A stretch of DNA of 64,000 nt from NCBI RefSeq assembly GCF_005862235.1, contig NZ_VCEK01000003.1:264383-328382 (forward strand), written 5' to 3'. Positions within the stretch are counted from its first letter, which is position 1; each line of letters begins with the position of its first letter. The notes under the pieces were generated by a model, which was not told the origin of the DNA, did no database searches, and saw only the letters and a program-made list of their open reading frames with translations. This DNA is from Saccharomonospora piscinae (lineage in GTDB: Bacteria > Actinomycetota > Actinomycetes > Mycobacteriales > Pseudonocardiaceae). Shown here one piece after another: positions 27,670 to 38,627 of the stretch. Both the position numbers and the translations under genes were made by a program.

Positions 27670-29612
27670 GGTGCCGGGAGTTTCGGCAGGACGGTCTCGG
27701 CCGCCGCGACGACGTCGGCACAGACGTCGTCGACCGGACGGCCGCTGGCGGTCGCGAGGTAGCGCAGGCGAATGACCTCCGCCTGAGTGGAGGGCCCGTC
27801 GTCGGGCTCGCGGTGCGCCCAGCTCACGGCACACGACGGGCTACCCGCCTGCGGTTCCGGTTGCGTGTAGACCGTGCGGCCCGCGAGTTCGCGCTCCTGC
27901 CAGCGGTCCTCGAGCGCGGCCGGGTCGACGTCGCGCGACAGCTCCACCACCAACGTCCCGGTGAGTTCCCACTCGCACCGGTACAACCGCTCGGGCCGGG
28001 AAGTGCCGGACACGCCGAACAGGCGCGAGACGTCGGAGGGGCCGAGCAGCGCACACGGGTCCACAGTGGCCAGCGAGCCGGTGCTGTTCTCCCGCTCGGG
28101 CCCGCCGTCACGCAACACCGCGAGGGCATCCGACAGCACGGCGTGGGCGCTCGCGCAGGGGGCGGCCGTGACGTCACCGACGCCGGGGCCGACGGTGACG
28201 CTGACTCCCAGATCGGCGTGGCCGGGCAGGACCGCGACGGTCTCGCACCGTCCCTCGCCGCCCTGGTCCACGACGAGGGACAACCCGTCGATCTCCGTGT
28301 GGTCGACGGGGTCCGCGTCCTCGTCCGGTGTGGGGTTCACCGGCACCCGGTCCCCCAGCGCCAGGTCGAACCAGCGCCCGTCGGCGTGTTCGTAGGTACA
28401 GCGTTCGAGATGCACGGCAGGCTGGGGCGTCAGCTCGGACGGCAGCACCGCGCAGGGGTCCACGGCCCTGAGCCGGTCGAGACCCAGCGGGCCGTCGTCG
28501 GCCGGTGCCGGCGACGTTGTGGGCGAGCCGGACTCACCGGGCGGCGGTTGGGCCGGAAGCGCGTCGGGAACACCACCGCCCGGCGCCGCGTGGCCCGCGC
28601 GGGTGTCGGGTTCGACCAGGAACGGGAGTGTCGCCGCGAACGCGGTCACTACCACCGCGGCGAGGATTCCCGTGCGCACTGCTCGCCGCCGGGTCGCCGC
28701 GGACCGGTCCGCCGTGGGCGGGGGCGCGAGAAGGGCGCGCGCGGCGTCCGCCTCCCGCTCGCGGATCAGCTCGTGGACCGACGGTGGCCAGGGCTCGGCG
28801 CCGGGCCGGACGTCCCCGGTGAGCCGGTCCAGCAGGTCACCGGGCGTGGGCCGTCGCCGCGGGTCCTTGTCCAGGCACGCGGCCACGACGTCGCGCAGGG
28901 GCGGTGGCACCCCGTCGAGGTCCGGGTCGGCGTGCGCCACGTTGTACAGCGACTGGGCCGCCGACGAGCCAGCGAAGGGCCCGCGCCCGGTGGCCGCGAA
29001 CACGAGCACCGTGCCCAGCGAGAAGACGTCGGTGGCCGGTGTCAGTTCGCGACCGTGCGCCTGCTCGGGCGACATGAATTCCGGCGACCCGATGACCGCG
29101 CCCGTGCCCGTCAGCTCGGTGTCGTCCTCGGCGGCTCTGGCGATGCCGAAGTCGATGACCCGGGGACCGTCGTGTGCCAGCAGCAGGTTGGCGGGCTTGA
29201 GGTCCCGGTGGACGAGCCCGGCTCGGTGGATGTCGGCCAGCGCCGTGGCGAGGCCCACGGCGAGCAGGCGCAGTGACTCCGCCGGGAACGGCCCGGTCGA
29301 GGTCACCGCGAGCCCCAGCGACGGCCCCGGGACGTAGCGGGTGGCCAGCCACGGTGTCGGCGCGTCCGGGTCGGCGTCGAGCACCGGGGCCGTGTAGGCA
29401 CCCGAGACCAGCCGGCAGGCCGCGATCTCCCGGCGGAACCGCTCGCGGAACACGGCGTCGCGCGCGAGGAAGTCGTGGACCAGCTTCACCGCGGCGGGCC
29501 TGCCGTCGGGCCCGGTCGCCAGCAGCACCCGGCCCATCCCACCGTCGCCCAGCACGCCGAGCGCGCGGTACGGGCCGAGTACGCGGGGATCGCCTGCCGC
29601 GAGTGGCCTCAC
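27666..29612 (-). CDS. Membrane Ser/Thr protein kinase, tandem paralogue
   Basis: 648 aa with the same plan as the downstream kinase: LGDGGMGRV, Lys43, HRDLKPAN, DFGIARA, GSPEFMSPEQ, one membrane helix (ILAAVVVTAFAATLPFLV) and a Cys-containing extracellular domain. The start is set at GTG 29612 because it aligns with the paralogue (VRPLAAGDP against VKPLRPDDP); GTG 29636, overlapping trpS, is an alternative. It lies 13 nt behind the trpS stop, so it may share that transcript. The pair is a recent-looking tandem duplication. Confidence 0.92.
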   Translation of the reverse strand: MRPLAAGDPRVLGPYRALGVLGDGGMGRVLLATGPDGRPAAVKLVHDFLARDAVFRERFRREIAACRLVSGAYTAPVLDADPDAPTPWLATRYVPGPSLGLAVTSTGPFPAESLRLLAVGLATALADIHRAGLVHRDLKPANLLLAHDGPRVIDFGIARAAEDDTELTGTGAVIGSPEFMSPEQAHGRELTPATDVFSLGTVLVFAATGRGPFAGSSAAQSLYNVAHADPDLDGVPPPLRDVVAACLDKDPRRRPTPGDLLDRLTGDVRPGAEPWPPSVHELIREREADAARALLAPPPTADRSAATRRRAVRTGILAAVVVTAFAATLPFLVEPDTRAGHAAPGGGVPDALPAQPPPGESGSPTTSPAPADDGPLGLDRLRAVDPCAVLPSELTPQPAVHLERCTYEHADGRWFDLALGDRVPVNPTPDEDADPVDHTEIDGLSLVVDQGGEGRCETVAVLPGHADLGVSVTVGPGVGDVTAAPCASAHAVLSDALAVLRDGGPERENSTGSLATVDPCALLGPSDVSRLFGVSGTSRPERLYRCEWELTGTLVVELSRDVDPAALEDRWQERELAGRTVYTQPEPQAGSPSCAVSWAHREPDDGPSTQAEVIRLRYLATASGRPVDDVCADVVAAAETVLPKLPAP

Positions 29613-29625
29613 GACGGGCGTCGGC

Positions 29626-30651
29626 TCAGGCGACACCGACGGCTTTGCGCACCGCCGTGAGCACCCTGCCCGCCCGCTCGCGGGCACGCTCCGCGCCCCG
29701 GGCGAGCACGTCGTCCAGCTCGCTTCCCGGCTCCAGATACGCGTTGTACCGCTCGCGCATCGGCGTCAGCTCGGCGTTCAACACCTCGAACAGGACGTTC
29801 TTCAGCTCGCCCCAGCCCATGCCGCCCGCTTCGAGGCGCTTTCGGGTGTCGGCGACGACGTCGGCCGCCGAGGCCGGCGCGAACTGGTCGAGCAGCTGGA
29901 ACACCGCCGAGCTGTCCGGGTCCTTCGGCGCCTCCACCGGGGTGCTGTCGGTGGGGATGCGCCGGACCAGCTTCTTGAGCTTGTTCTCCGGCAGGAACAG
30001 CGGAATCGTGTTGTCGTAGGACTTGCTCATCTTGCGGCCGTCGAGGCCGGGCAGCACGTCACCCGTCCCGCTGTCCGGGATGATCGCCTCGGGAACCTTG
30101 AAGGCGTAGGAGTCGCCGTAGAGGTGGTTGAAGCTGCCCGCGATGTCGGCGGCGTACTCGACGTGCTGCACCTGGTCTTTACCGACGGGCACCACGTCGG
30201 TCTCCATAATGAGGATGTCGACCGCCATGAGGATGGGGTAGTTGAACAGTCCCATGTTCACACCCGCGTCCGGGTCCTCACCGGCCTCGACGTTGCGGTC
30301 GCGGGAAGCCTTGTAGGCGTGGGCCCGGTTCATGAGGCCCTTGCCCGTGACGCACGACAGCACCCAGTTCAGCTCGAAGATCTCGGGCACGTCCGACTGC
30401 ACGTAGAACGTGGTGCGGTCGGGGTCGAGCCCCGCGGCGAGCCACGACGCGGCCACCGAGCGCGAGTAGTGCCTGAGCAGCTTGGGGTCGCGAATGCTCG
30501 TCAGCGCGTGGTAGTCGGCGATGAAGTACAGCGAGTCGTACTGTTCGGCCAACCGCAGCGCCGGACGGATCGCGCCCACGAGGTTGCCCAGGTGGACCTC
30601 TCCGGACGGTTTGATGCCGGTCAAGGAGACCTTGCCTGCGGGTTCTGACAT
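29626..30651 (-). CDS. trpS: Tryptophanyl-tRNA synthetase
   Basis: 341-aa class I synthetase. The HIGH-like motif is GEVHLGN near residue 16, and the KMSKS loop is DGRKMSKSYDN near 210; NLVGAIRPALRLAEQYDSLYFIADYHALT and the Trp-binding region PVGKDQVQHVEYAADIA are typical. ATG 30651 follows a TAGGAT -10 box by 6 nt, so the mRNA is probably leaderless. Two kinases follow closely on the same strand. Confidence 0.97.
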   Translation of the reverse strand: MSEPAGKVSLTGIKPSGEVHLGNLVGAIRPALRLAEQYDSLYFIADYHALTSIRDPKLLRHYSRSVAASWLAAGLDPDRTTFYVQSDVPEIFELNWVLSCVTGKGLMNRAHAYKASRDRNVEAGEDPDAGVNMGLFNYPILMAVDILIMETDVVPVGKDQVQHVEYAADIAGSFNHLYGDSYAFKVPEAIIPDSGTGDVLPGLDGRKMSKSYDNTIPLFLPENKLKKLVRRIPTDSTPVEAPKDPDSSAVFQLLDQFAPASAADVVADTRKRLEAGGMGWGELKNVLFEVLNAELTPMRERYNAYLEPGSELDDVLARGAERARERAGRVLTAVRKAVGVA

Positions 30652-30657
30652 GCGCCC

Positions 30658-30663
30658 ATCCTA
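30658..30663 (-). promoter_or_regulatory. -10 box TAGGAT of the leaderless trpS promoter
   Basis: TAGGAT on the reverse strand ends 6 nt before the trpS ATG. There is no ribosome site in between. Confidence 0.6.
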
Positions 30664-30674
30664 GCGAGCGGTGA

Positions 30675-31427
30675 CTAGGCCAGTTCGAGCCCGCCGTCCA
30701 CGGTGAGCACCTGGCCGGTGAGCCAGGTGGCCTCCGGGTCGGCCAGGCGAACGACCCACGTGGCGACGTCCTCGGGAGTGCCACGCCTGCCGAGCGGAAT
30801 GCGTTCCCGCTCCTGCCGCTTGACGTCCTCGACGGTCGCGGCGGACAGCCCGGAGGCGGCGAGTGCCTCACTCTCCGCGGGCCCCGGCGCGACGCCGTTC
30901 ACGCGGATGCCGTCGGCGGCCACTTCCAGTGCCCACGTGCGGGTGAGCTGGTCGAGCGCGGCCTTCGACGCGCCGTAGTGACCCGCTCCGGGAGCGGGCC
31001 GGTGGCCGAGGACGCTCGACACGGTGACGATCGACCCGCGCGCACGGCGGAGCGCGGGCAGGGCCGCCGTGGTGAGCAGGCTGGGCGCGAGCACGTTGGT
31101 GGCGAACAGGTCGGTCACCCGCTCGGGGTCGGTGTCAGCCAGCGGCATGGCGGCGAAGATCCCGGCGTTGTGGACGACGACGTCGAGGCGGTCCCAGCGG
31201 TCGAGCGCGGCGTCGACGATCTCGGTCGCCGAACCGGGCTCCCGCAGGTCGGCCGCGTGGGTGGCGATGGCGGGGTGCCGGTTCGCGGTGTCGGCCAGTG
31301 CGTGGGGGCGCCTGCCGACACCGAGTACCCGCGCACCGGCACGGGCGAACGCGACGGCGGTGGCCCGGCCGATGCCGGAGCCCGCACCGGTCACGACGAC
31401 GACGTGGTTCTCGAAGATGACGGTCAT
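30675..31427 (-). CDS. Short-chain dehydrogenase/reductase
   Basis: 250-aa classical SDR: cofactor loop TGAGSGIGRA, HNAGIFAA, active-site Ser (TVSSVLG) and YGASK, and the C-terminal TGQVLTVDGGLEL. The Arg in VGRRP after the second strand favours NADP(H). The start is ATG 31427, 7 nt after a TACGGT box; the frame extends 13 codons further through the operator region, so the shorter start is preferred. It is divergent from a PLP decarboxylase, and the shared promoter has a MerR-type layout. Confidence 0.94.
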   Translation of the reverse strand: MTVIFENHVVVVTGAGSGIGRATAVAFARAGARVLGVGRRPHALADTANRHPAIATHAADLREPGSATEIVDAALDRWDRLDVVVHNAGIFAAMPLADTDPERVTDLFATNVLAPSLLTTAALPALRRARGSIVTVSSVLGHRPAPGAGHYGASKAALDQLTRTWALEVAADGIRVNGVAPGPAESEALAASGLSAATVEDVKRQERERIPLGRRGTPEDVATWVVRLADPEATWLTGQVLTVDGGLELA

Positions 31428-31434
31428 GACGCGG

Positions 31435-31482
31435 ACCGTAGGGACTGACACCGGTGTCAAGGTCAACTCCAGAATCTAGAGT
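31435..31482. promoter_or_regulatory. Divergent leaderless promoters sharing a MerR-type palindrome
   Basis: For the SDR (reverse strand): -35 TTGACC (31461-31466), a 20-bp spacer and -10 TACGGT (31435-31440). The long spacer contains the perfect 14-bp palindrome TGACACCGGTGTCA (31446-31459). For the decarboxylase (forward): -10 TAGAGT (31477-31482), 7 nt before its ATG. Overlong spacers filled by a dyad are the hallmark of promoters activated by MerR-family proteins. Confidence 0.75.
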
Positions 31483-31489
31483 CGGTCAA

Positions 31490-32932
<1,443 letters not shown>

Positions 32933-32975
32933 GGGCGCCGCACCCGCTGGCACGGCACCCTCGCCGCCCGGCGAC

Positions 32976-34574
32976 TCACTCCGCCCAGGGAACCTGCGGC
33001 GACCGGTAGAAACCGGCGTCGCGTGCCTCCCAGCGCGGGCCCTGTTCCGCGAGCCGTTCGCGGAACGACGGCCAGTCGTGGCTACTGCGCGGAGACCAGC
33101 CCAGTTCGGCGACGGCGGTCAGCCGCGGCAGCGCCATGTACTCGATGTGATCCAGTGAGCGCAGCGTCTCCGACCACAGCGGTGCCTCGACACCCAGCAC
33201 GGCATCCTCGCCGACTCCGGTGACGTGGGCGCCCGGATCCCAGTCGTAGGCGTCGCGAACCTCGATGTAGCCGGCCCACGAGAGCCCCAACGGGGTGTCC
33301 TCGTCGTACTTCATGTCGAGGTACGTGCGGTTGGCGGGCGACATGATCACCTGGTGGCCGCGTTCGACCGCGTCGGCGATTTCCGCGTGCTCGGTCGCGG
33401 TGCCCCAGTACTGGGCCACCGTGTCCGTCGTGGGCTCGGCTCGCACGATCTCGTTCCAGCCGAAGGGCCGCTTGCCGTACTTCTCCACCAGCGGCACGGC
33501 GCGCCGCATGAACGTGCGGTACTCCTCTTCCGAGGTCACGTGGGCCTCGTCTCCACCGATGTGCAGGTACGGGCCCGGCGTGAGTTCGGCGATCTCCTGG
33601 ATGACGTCCTCGACGAACTCGTAGGTGATCTCCTTGTCGATGCACAGCGAGCTGTAGCCGACCGCCATGTCGGTGCGGGGTGGCGGTGCGACGCCGTCGC
33701 AGTTCAGTTCCGCGTAGGTCGAGAGCGCGGAGTTGGTGTGCCCCGGCATGTCGATCTCCGGGACGATCGTGATGTAGCGGTCGGCGGCGTAGGACACGAG
33801 GTCGCGGTAGTCCTCCTTGGTGAGGAAGCCGCCGCCCACTCCGTCGACGCCGGTGCCGGGGCCGCCGCCCACGGTGGTCAGCTCCGGCCAGCTCTCGATC
33901 TCGATGCGCCAGCCCTGGTCGTCCGTCAGGTGCAGGTGCAAGTGATTGATCTTGTAGCGCGCCAGCTCGTCGATGTAGGACTTGATCTCGTCGGGCGTGT
34001 GGAAGTGCCGGGCGATGTCGAGCATGGCGCCGCGGTAGTCGTAGCGCGGGTGATCGGTGATACTGCCGCCGGGTACCGTCCACGCCGCGTGCTGCCTGCT
34101 GTCGGAGTCGATCGCGGCCGGCAGCAGTTGCCGCAGCGTCTGGCTGCCCGCGAACAGCCCGGCGGGGGTGTTGGCGCGGACCGTGACACCACGCGGGCTC
34201 ACCGCGAGCCGGTAGCCTTCCCGGCCCAGGTCGTCGCCCACGTCGTCGAGCAGCAGCGAGATGCCGTTCGCCGGGCCGTGGGCCGGCACCACCGGCATCG
34301 GGTAGCCGGTGGCGGGCCGCAGTGTGTCGGCGAGCTGGCGGCCGACCGCCCGCGCCGCCGCCGACCCCGGTTCCGTGCGGACCAGCGTCGACGGCTTCAG
34401 GCGGTAGTCCGCGCCTGGGTCTGCCTCGACCTCGGCAGGCGCGGGGATGACGGCGGTGAGCGGTGAGTCGGCCGTGCCGGGTTCCGCTGCCGCCGGGAGT
34501 GCCGTCGACACCGACAGTGCCGCCGTGAAGGCCACGGCGGCGGCCAGGGTCACTCTGGGCTTGGATCTACGCAC
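32976..34574 (-). CDS. Secreted beta-N-acetylhexosaminidase, GH20
   Basis: 532 aa. The N-terminal Sec signal (RRSKPR, hydrophobic core, cleavage after PAAA) is followed by a GH20b-type domain and the TIM barrel with YRGAMLDIARHF, LHLHLTDDQGWRIE, the catalytic Asp342-Glu343 in HIGGDEAH, and WNEIV. It releases GlcNAc from chitooligosaccharides or glycans outside the cell. Start GTG 34574 has GGAGG 5 nt upstream; a second in-frame GTG two codons earlier is less well placed. Upstream sites resemble the DasR operator. Confidence 0.95.
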   Translation of the reverse strand: MRRSKPRVTLAAAVAFTAALSVSTALPAAAEPGTADSPLTAVIPAPAEVEADPGADYRLKPSTLVRTEPGSAAARAVGRQLADTLRPATGYPMPVVPAHGPANGISLLLDDVGDDLGREGYRLAVSPRGVTVRANTPAGLFAGSQTLRQLLPAAIDSDSRQHAAWTVPGGSITDHPRYDYRGAMLDIARHFHTPDEIKSYIDELARYKINHLHLHLTDDQGWRIEIESWPELTTVGGGPGTGVDGVGGGFLTKEDYRDLVSYAADRYITIVPEIDMPGHTNSALSTYAELNCDGVAPPPRTDMAVGYSSLCIDKEITYEFVEDVIQEIAELTPGPYLHIGGDEAHVTSEEEYRTFMRRAVPLVEKYGKRPFGWNEIVRAEPTTDTVAQYWGTATEHAEIADAVERGHQVIMSPANRTYLDMKYDEDTPLGLSWAGYIEVRDAYDWDPGAHVTGVGEDAVLGVEAPLWSETLRSLDHIEYMALPRLTAVAELGWSPRSSHDWPSFRERLAEQGPRWEARDAGFYRSPQVPWAE

Positions 34575-34610
34575 GAGCACCTCCGGTCGTGGGGACGTGA
34601 GGACGTCTAC

Positions 34611-34639
34611 AGGTTCAGACCAATCATTGGTCCAGACAA
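34611..34639. promoter_or_regulatory. Two DasR (dre)-like sites with a central palindrome
   Basis: AGGTTCAGACCA (34611-34622) and TGGTCCAGACAA (34628-34639) match the 12-bp dre core TGGTCTAGACCA at 9 and 10 positions. Their inner halves form the perfect palindrome GACCAAT-C-ATTGGTC (34618-34632). They lie 37-65 bp upstream of the GH20 start, where a GntR-type GlcNAc regulator would act. Confidence 0.6.
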
Positions 34640-34669
34640 CCGCCGTTCGAGGGAGTGGTTCCGCGCGGC

Positions 34670-36601
<1,932 letters not shown>

Positions 36602-36675
36602 CGCGCCTCCTCCACGTCGAGAACGTGGTGACGACCGTAGGACCGTGCTCGGTCCCGCACCAGGGCAGCGACCGC

Positions 36676-36781
36676 GCGAACGGTACCGGGGAGTGCGGAG
36701 ACGGGCACGCGGCGCGGTCACCGGCGAGGTCAGGCGGATCACCGCCCGATCGGGTGGACGTGCGCCGCCGGTACCGTTCGC
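36676..36781. promoter_or_regulatory. Paired CGGTACCG sites between prpE and a kinase gene
   Basis: GCGAACGGTACCGG (36676-36689) and its exact reverse complement CCGGTACCGTTCGC (36768-36781) stand 78 bp apart in the 288-bp divergent region. Each contains the 8-bp palindrome CGGTACCG. A looped repressor or activator binding both copies is possible; the protein is unknown. Confidence 0.5.
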
Positions 36782-36889
36782 ACCCCGCAGTGTGCGCGGC
36801 GGGACGGCTGCCCGCCGTAAGCTCGGCGGCGGACACAGGCCATACTTGGCGTTCGAACGATGCCGGGCGACGCGGCGAAGGAGCGAGGG

Positions 36890-38620
36890 GTGGAATCGAT
36901 CGCGAGCTCGTTGCTCTCGCTGGCCTATCGGTTGTTCCAGCCGGGTTTTTGCCCCGGCGACTGGGCCTGGGCGACGAGCATGGCGGGCGCACTGGTCGCG
37001 TTGTTCCCGGTCGGGACGACCGCGTGTGTCGCGCTCATGCGCAAGTTCACGGGCAACCGCTACCACGGTGGGGCGCTGGCCGGCCTGGCCGGACTGGGCG
37101 TCATCGGCATTCTGCTGATCCCGTGGCTGCTCGTCAGCGGCATCTCCGGTGTGTTCCGCTCCGTGTTCCAGGGTGGCTCCGGTGGGCTCGCCCCGGTGGA
37201 GGTCAACGCCCTGCAGGAGGAGTACTGCAGCTGGGTCGGCCCGCAGGACCAGTACCTCGGCGGCGGCCAGAACGTCTACGAGACGCTGTTCTACCCCTCC
37301 GGCGACGTGCTCGCCTACGGCTACTACCTCGGTGGCCTCGTCGGACTGCCGGTGCTCATCCTGCTCGCCGTGATGCTGCTCGGGCGGATCGCGCTGCGTC
37401 GCGGCCCCAAGTGGCCCGGCAGGCTGCTGTGGGTCCCGTTCGTCGTCTTCGTGCTGGTGTCGGCCGGAGTCGAGGCCAACACCGCCGTACACCTCTGGCT
37501 GGGCTTCCTGCCGACCGTGGTGCTCGGCGTGATCCCCGTGGCGCTCGTCGGGCCGCCGAGCTGGTCGACGATCGAGAACGCCGACCGCAGGCCCGACCGC
37601 ACACCCGAGCGGCAGGAACAGCCGCAGCAACCGGTCCACGTGCATCCCCGCGAACCGCAGGCACCCCCTCCACCGCCCGCGAAGCAGTACGCGCCCACCT
37701 CGGTGGCGCCGACACCGGAGGACGCGCAGGGTGAGCTGGCCGCGGTGCCGGGCCCCGTGCCCGTGCCCGGTGGCTCCCCCTCGGGAGGCAGCAGCCGGTT
37801 CCGCCGGGTCCGGCGACTCGGGCACGGCGGGTTCGGCACCGTCTGGGAGGCCGTGGACACCCAGCTCGGCCGCGCGGTGGCGCTCAAGATCGCCCACGCA
37901 CCCGATCGTGACACCCATGAGCGCATGCAGCGCGAGGCCAGGGCGCTCGCCGTCCTGAGCCACCCGAACTGCGTGCGTGTGTACGACCTGGTTGAGGAGC
38001 CCGACGGGCTCGCGCTGGTGATGGAGTACCTGCAGGGCCAGCCGCTCGCCGAGGTGGTGGACAACGGCGGCGCCCTCGACGACGTGGCGGCCGGACGACT
38101 GTGGGCCACCATGGCCAGCGCGCTGGCCGCCGCGCACAGCAAGAGCGTCCTGCACCGCGACGTGAAGCCGTCGAACGTGATCGTGGACCCGGAGGGCGTG
38201 GCGCACCTCATCGACTTCGGCATCGCCCGCAACAAGGGCGACTCGAAGCTCACGGCCACCGGCATGATGGTCGGCACACCCGACTACGTGGCCCCGGAGA
38301 CCGCGGCCGGTGCGCCCGCGAGCCCCGCGTCGGACGCCTGGCAGCTCGCGGCCACCGTCAGCTACGCGCTGTCCGGATACCCGCCTCGCGGCACCCGGGA
38401 GACGCCGATGGCGGCGCTGATGGCCGCCGCTCGGGGTGAGCCCGCCACGCAACTGCCCCGGCGCAGCGTGCATGCCCAGTTGCTGGCCGCTTCGCTGGAC
38501 CCGCAGCCGCGCAACCGGCCCACGCTCAACACGGTGTTCCGCGAGGTGGAGGGCTGGTTGTCCAGGGCGGGAACCTCACCCGACGGCCCGGTCACCAAGC
38601 TGGTTCCCCGCCAGCAGTGA
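36890..38620 (+). CDS. Ser/Thr protein kinase with N-terminal membrane domain
   Basis: 576 aa with an inverted layout. About 235 residues of membrane domain with four to six helices (ATSMAGALVALFPVG, GLAGLGVIGILLIPWLLV, LGGLVGLPVLILLAVML, LLWVPFVVFVLV, LGFLPTVVLGVIPVALV) are followed by a Pro/Gln-rich linker and then the kinase domain from about residue 305: LGHGGFGTV, VALK, HRDVKPSN near 422, DFGIARN and GTPDYVAPE. All catalytic residues are present. Most actinobacterial kinases have the kinase first. Start GTG 36890 has AAGGAG 6 nt upstream; ATG 36860 lacks one. It ends 7 nt from the convergent pmt stop. Confidence 0.9.
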   Translation: MESIASSLLSLAYRLFQPGFCPGDWAWATSMAGALVALFPVGTTACVALMRKFTGNRYHGGALAGLAGLGVIGILLIPWLLVSGISGVFRSVFQGGSGGLAPVEVNALQEEYCSWVGPQDQYLGGGQNVYETLFYPSGDVLAYGYYLGGLVGLPVLILLAVMLLGRIALRRGPKWPGRLLWVPFVVFVLVSAGVEANTAVHLWLGFLPTVVLGVIPVALVGPPSWSTIENADRRPDRTPERQEQPQQPVHVHPREPQAPPPPPAKQYAPTSVAPTPEDAQGELAAVPGPVPVPGGSPSGGSSRFRRVRRLGHGGFGTVWEAVDTQLGRAVALKIAHAPDRDTHERMQREARALAVLSHPNCVRVYDLVEEPDGLALVMEYLQGQPLAEVVDNGGALDDVAAGRLWATMASALAAAHSKSVLHRDVKPSNVIVDPEGVAHLIDFGIARNKGDSKLTATGMMVGTPDYVAPETAAGAPASPASDAWQLAATVSYALSGYPPRGTRETPMAALMAAARGEPATQLPRRSVHAQLLAASLDPQPRNRPTLNTVFREVEGWLSRAGTSPDGPVTKLVPRQQ

Positions 38621-38627
38621 ACCCCGC

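Noticed and set aside
36602..38473. Reverse-strand extension of the prpE frame
   Set aside because: It runs antisense through the membrane kinase. PrpE begins normally at ATG 36601 with a strong ribosome site.
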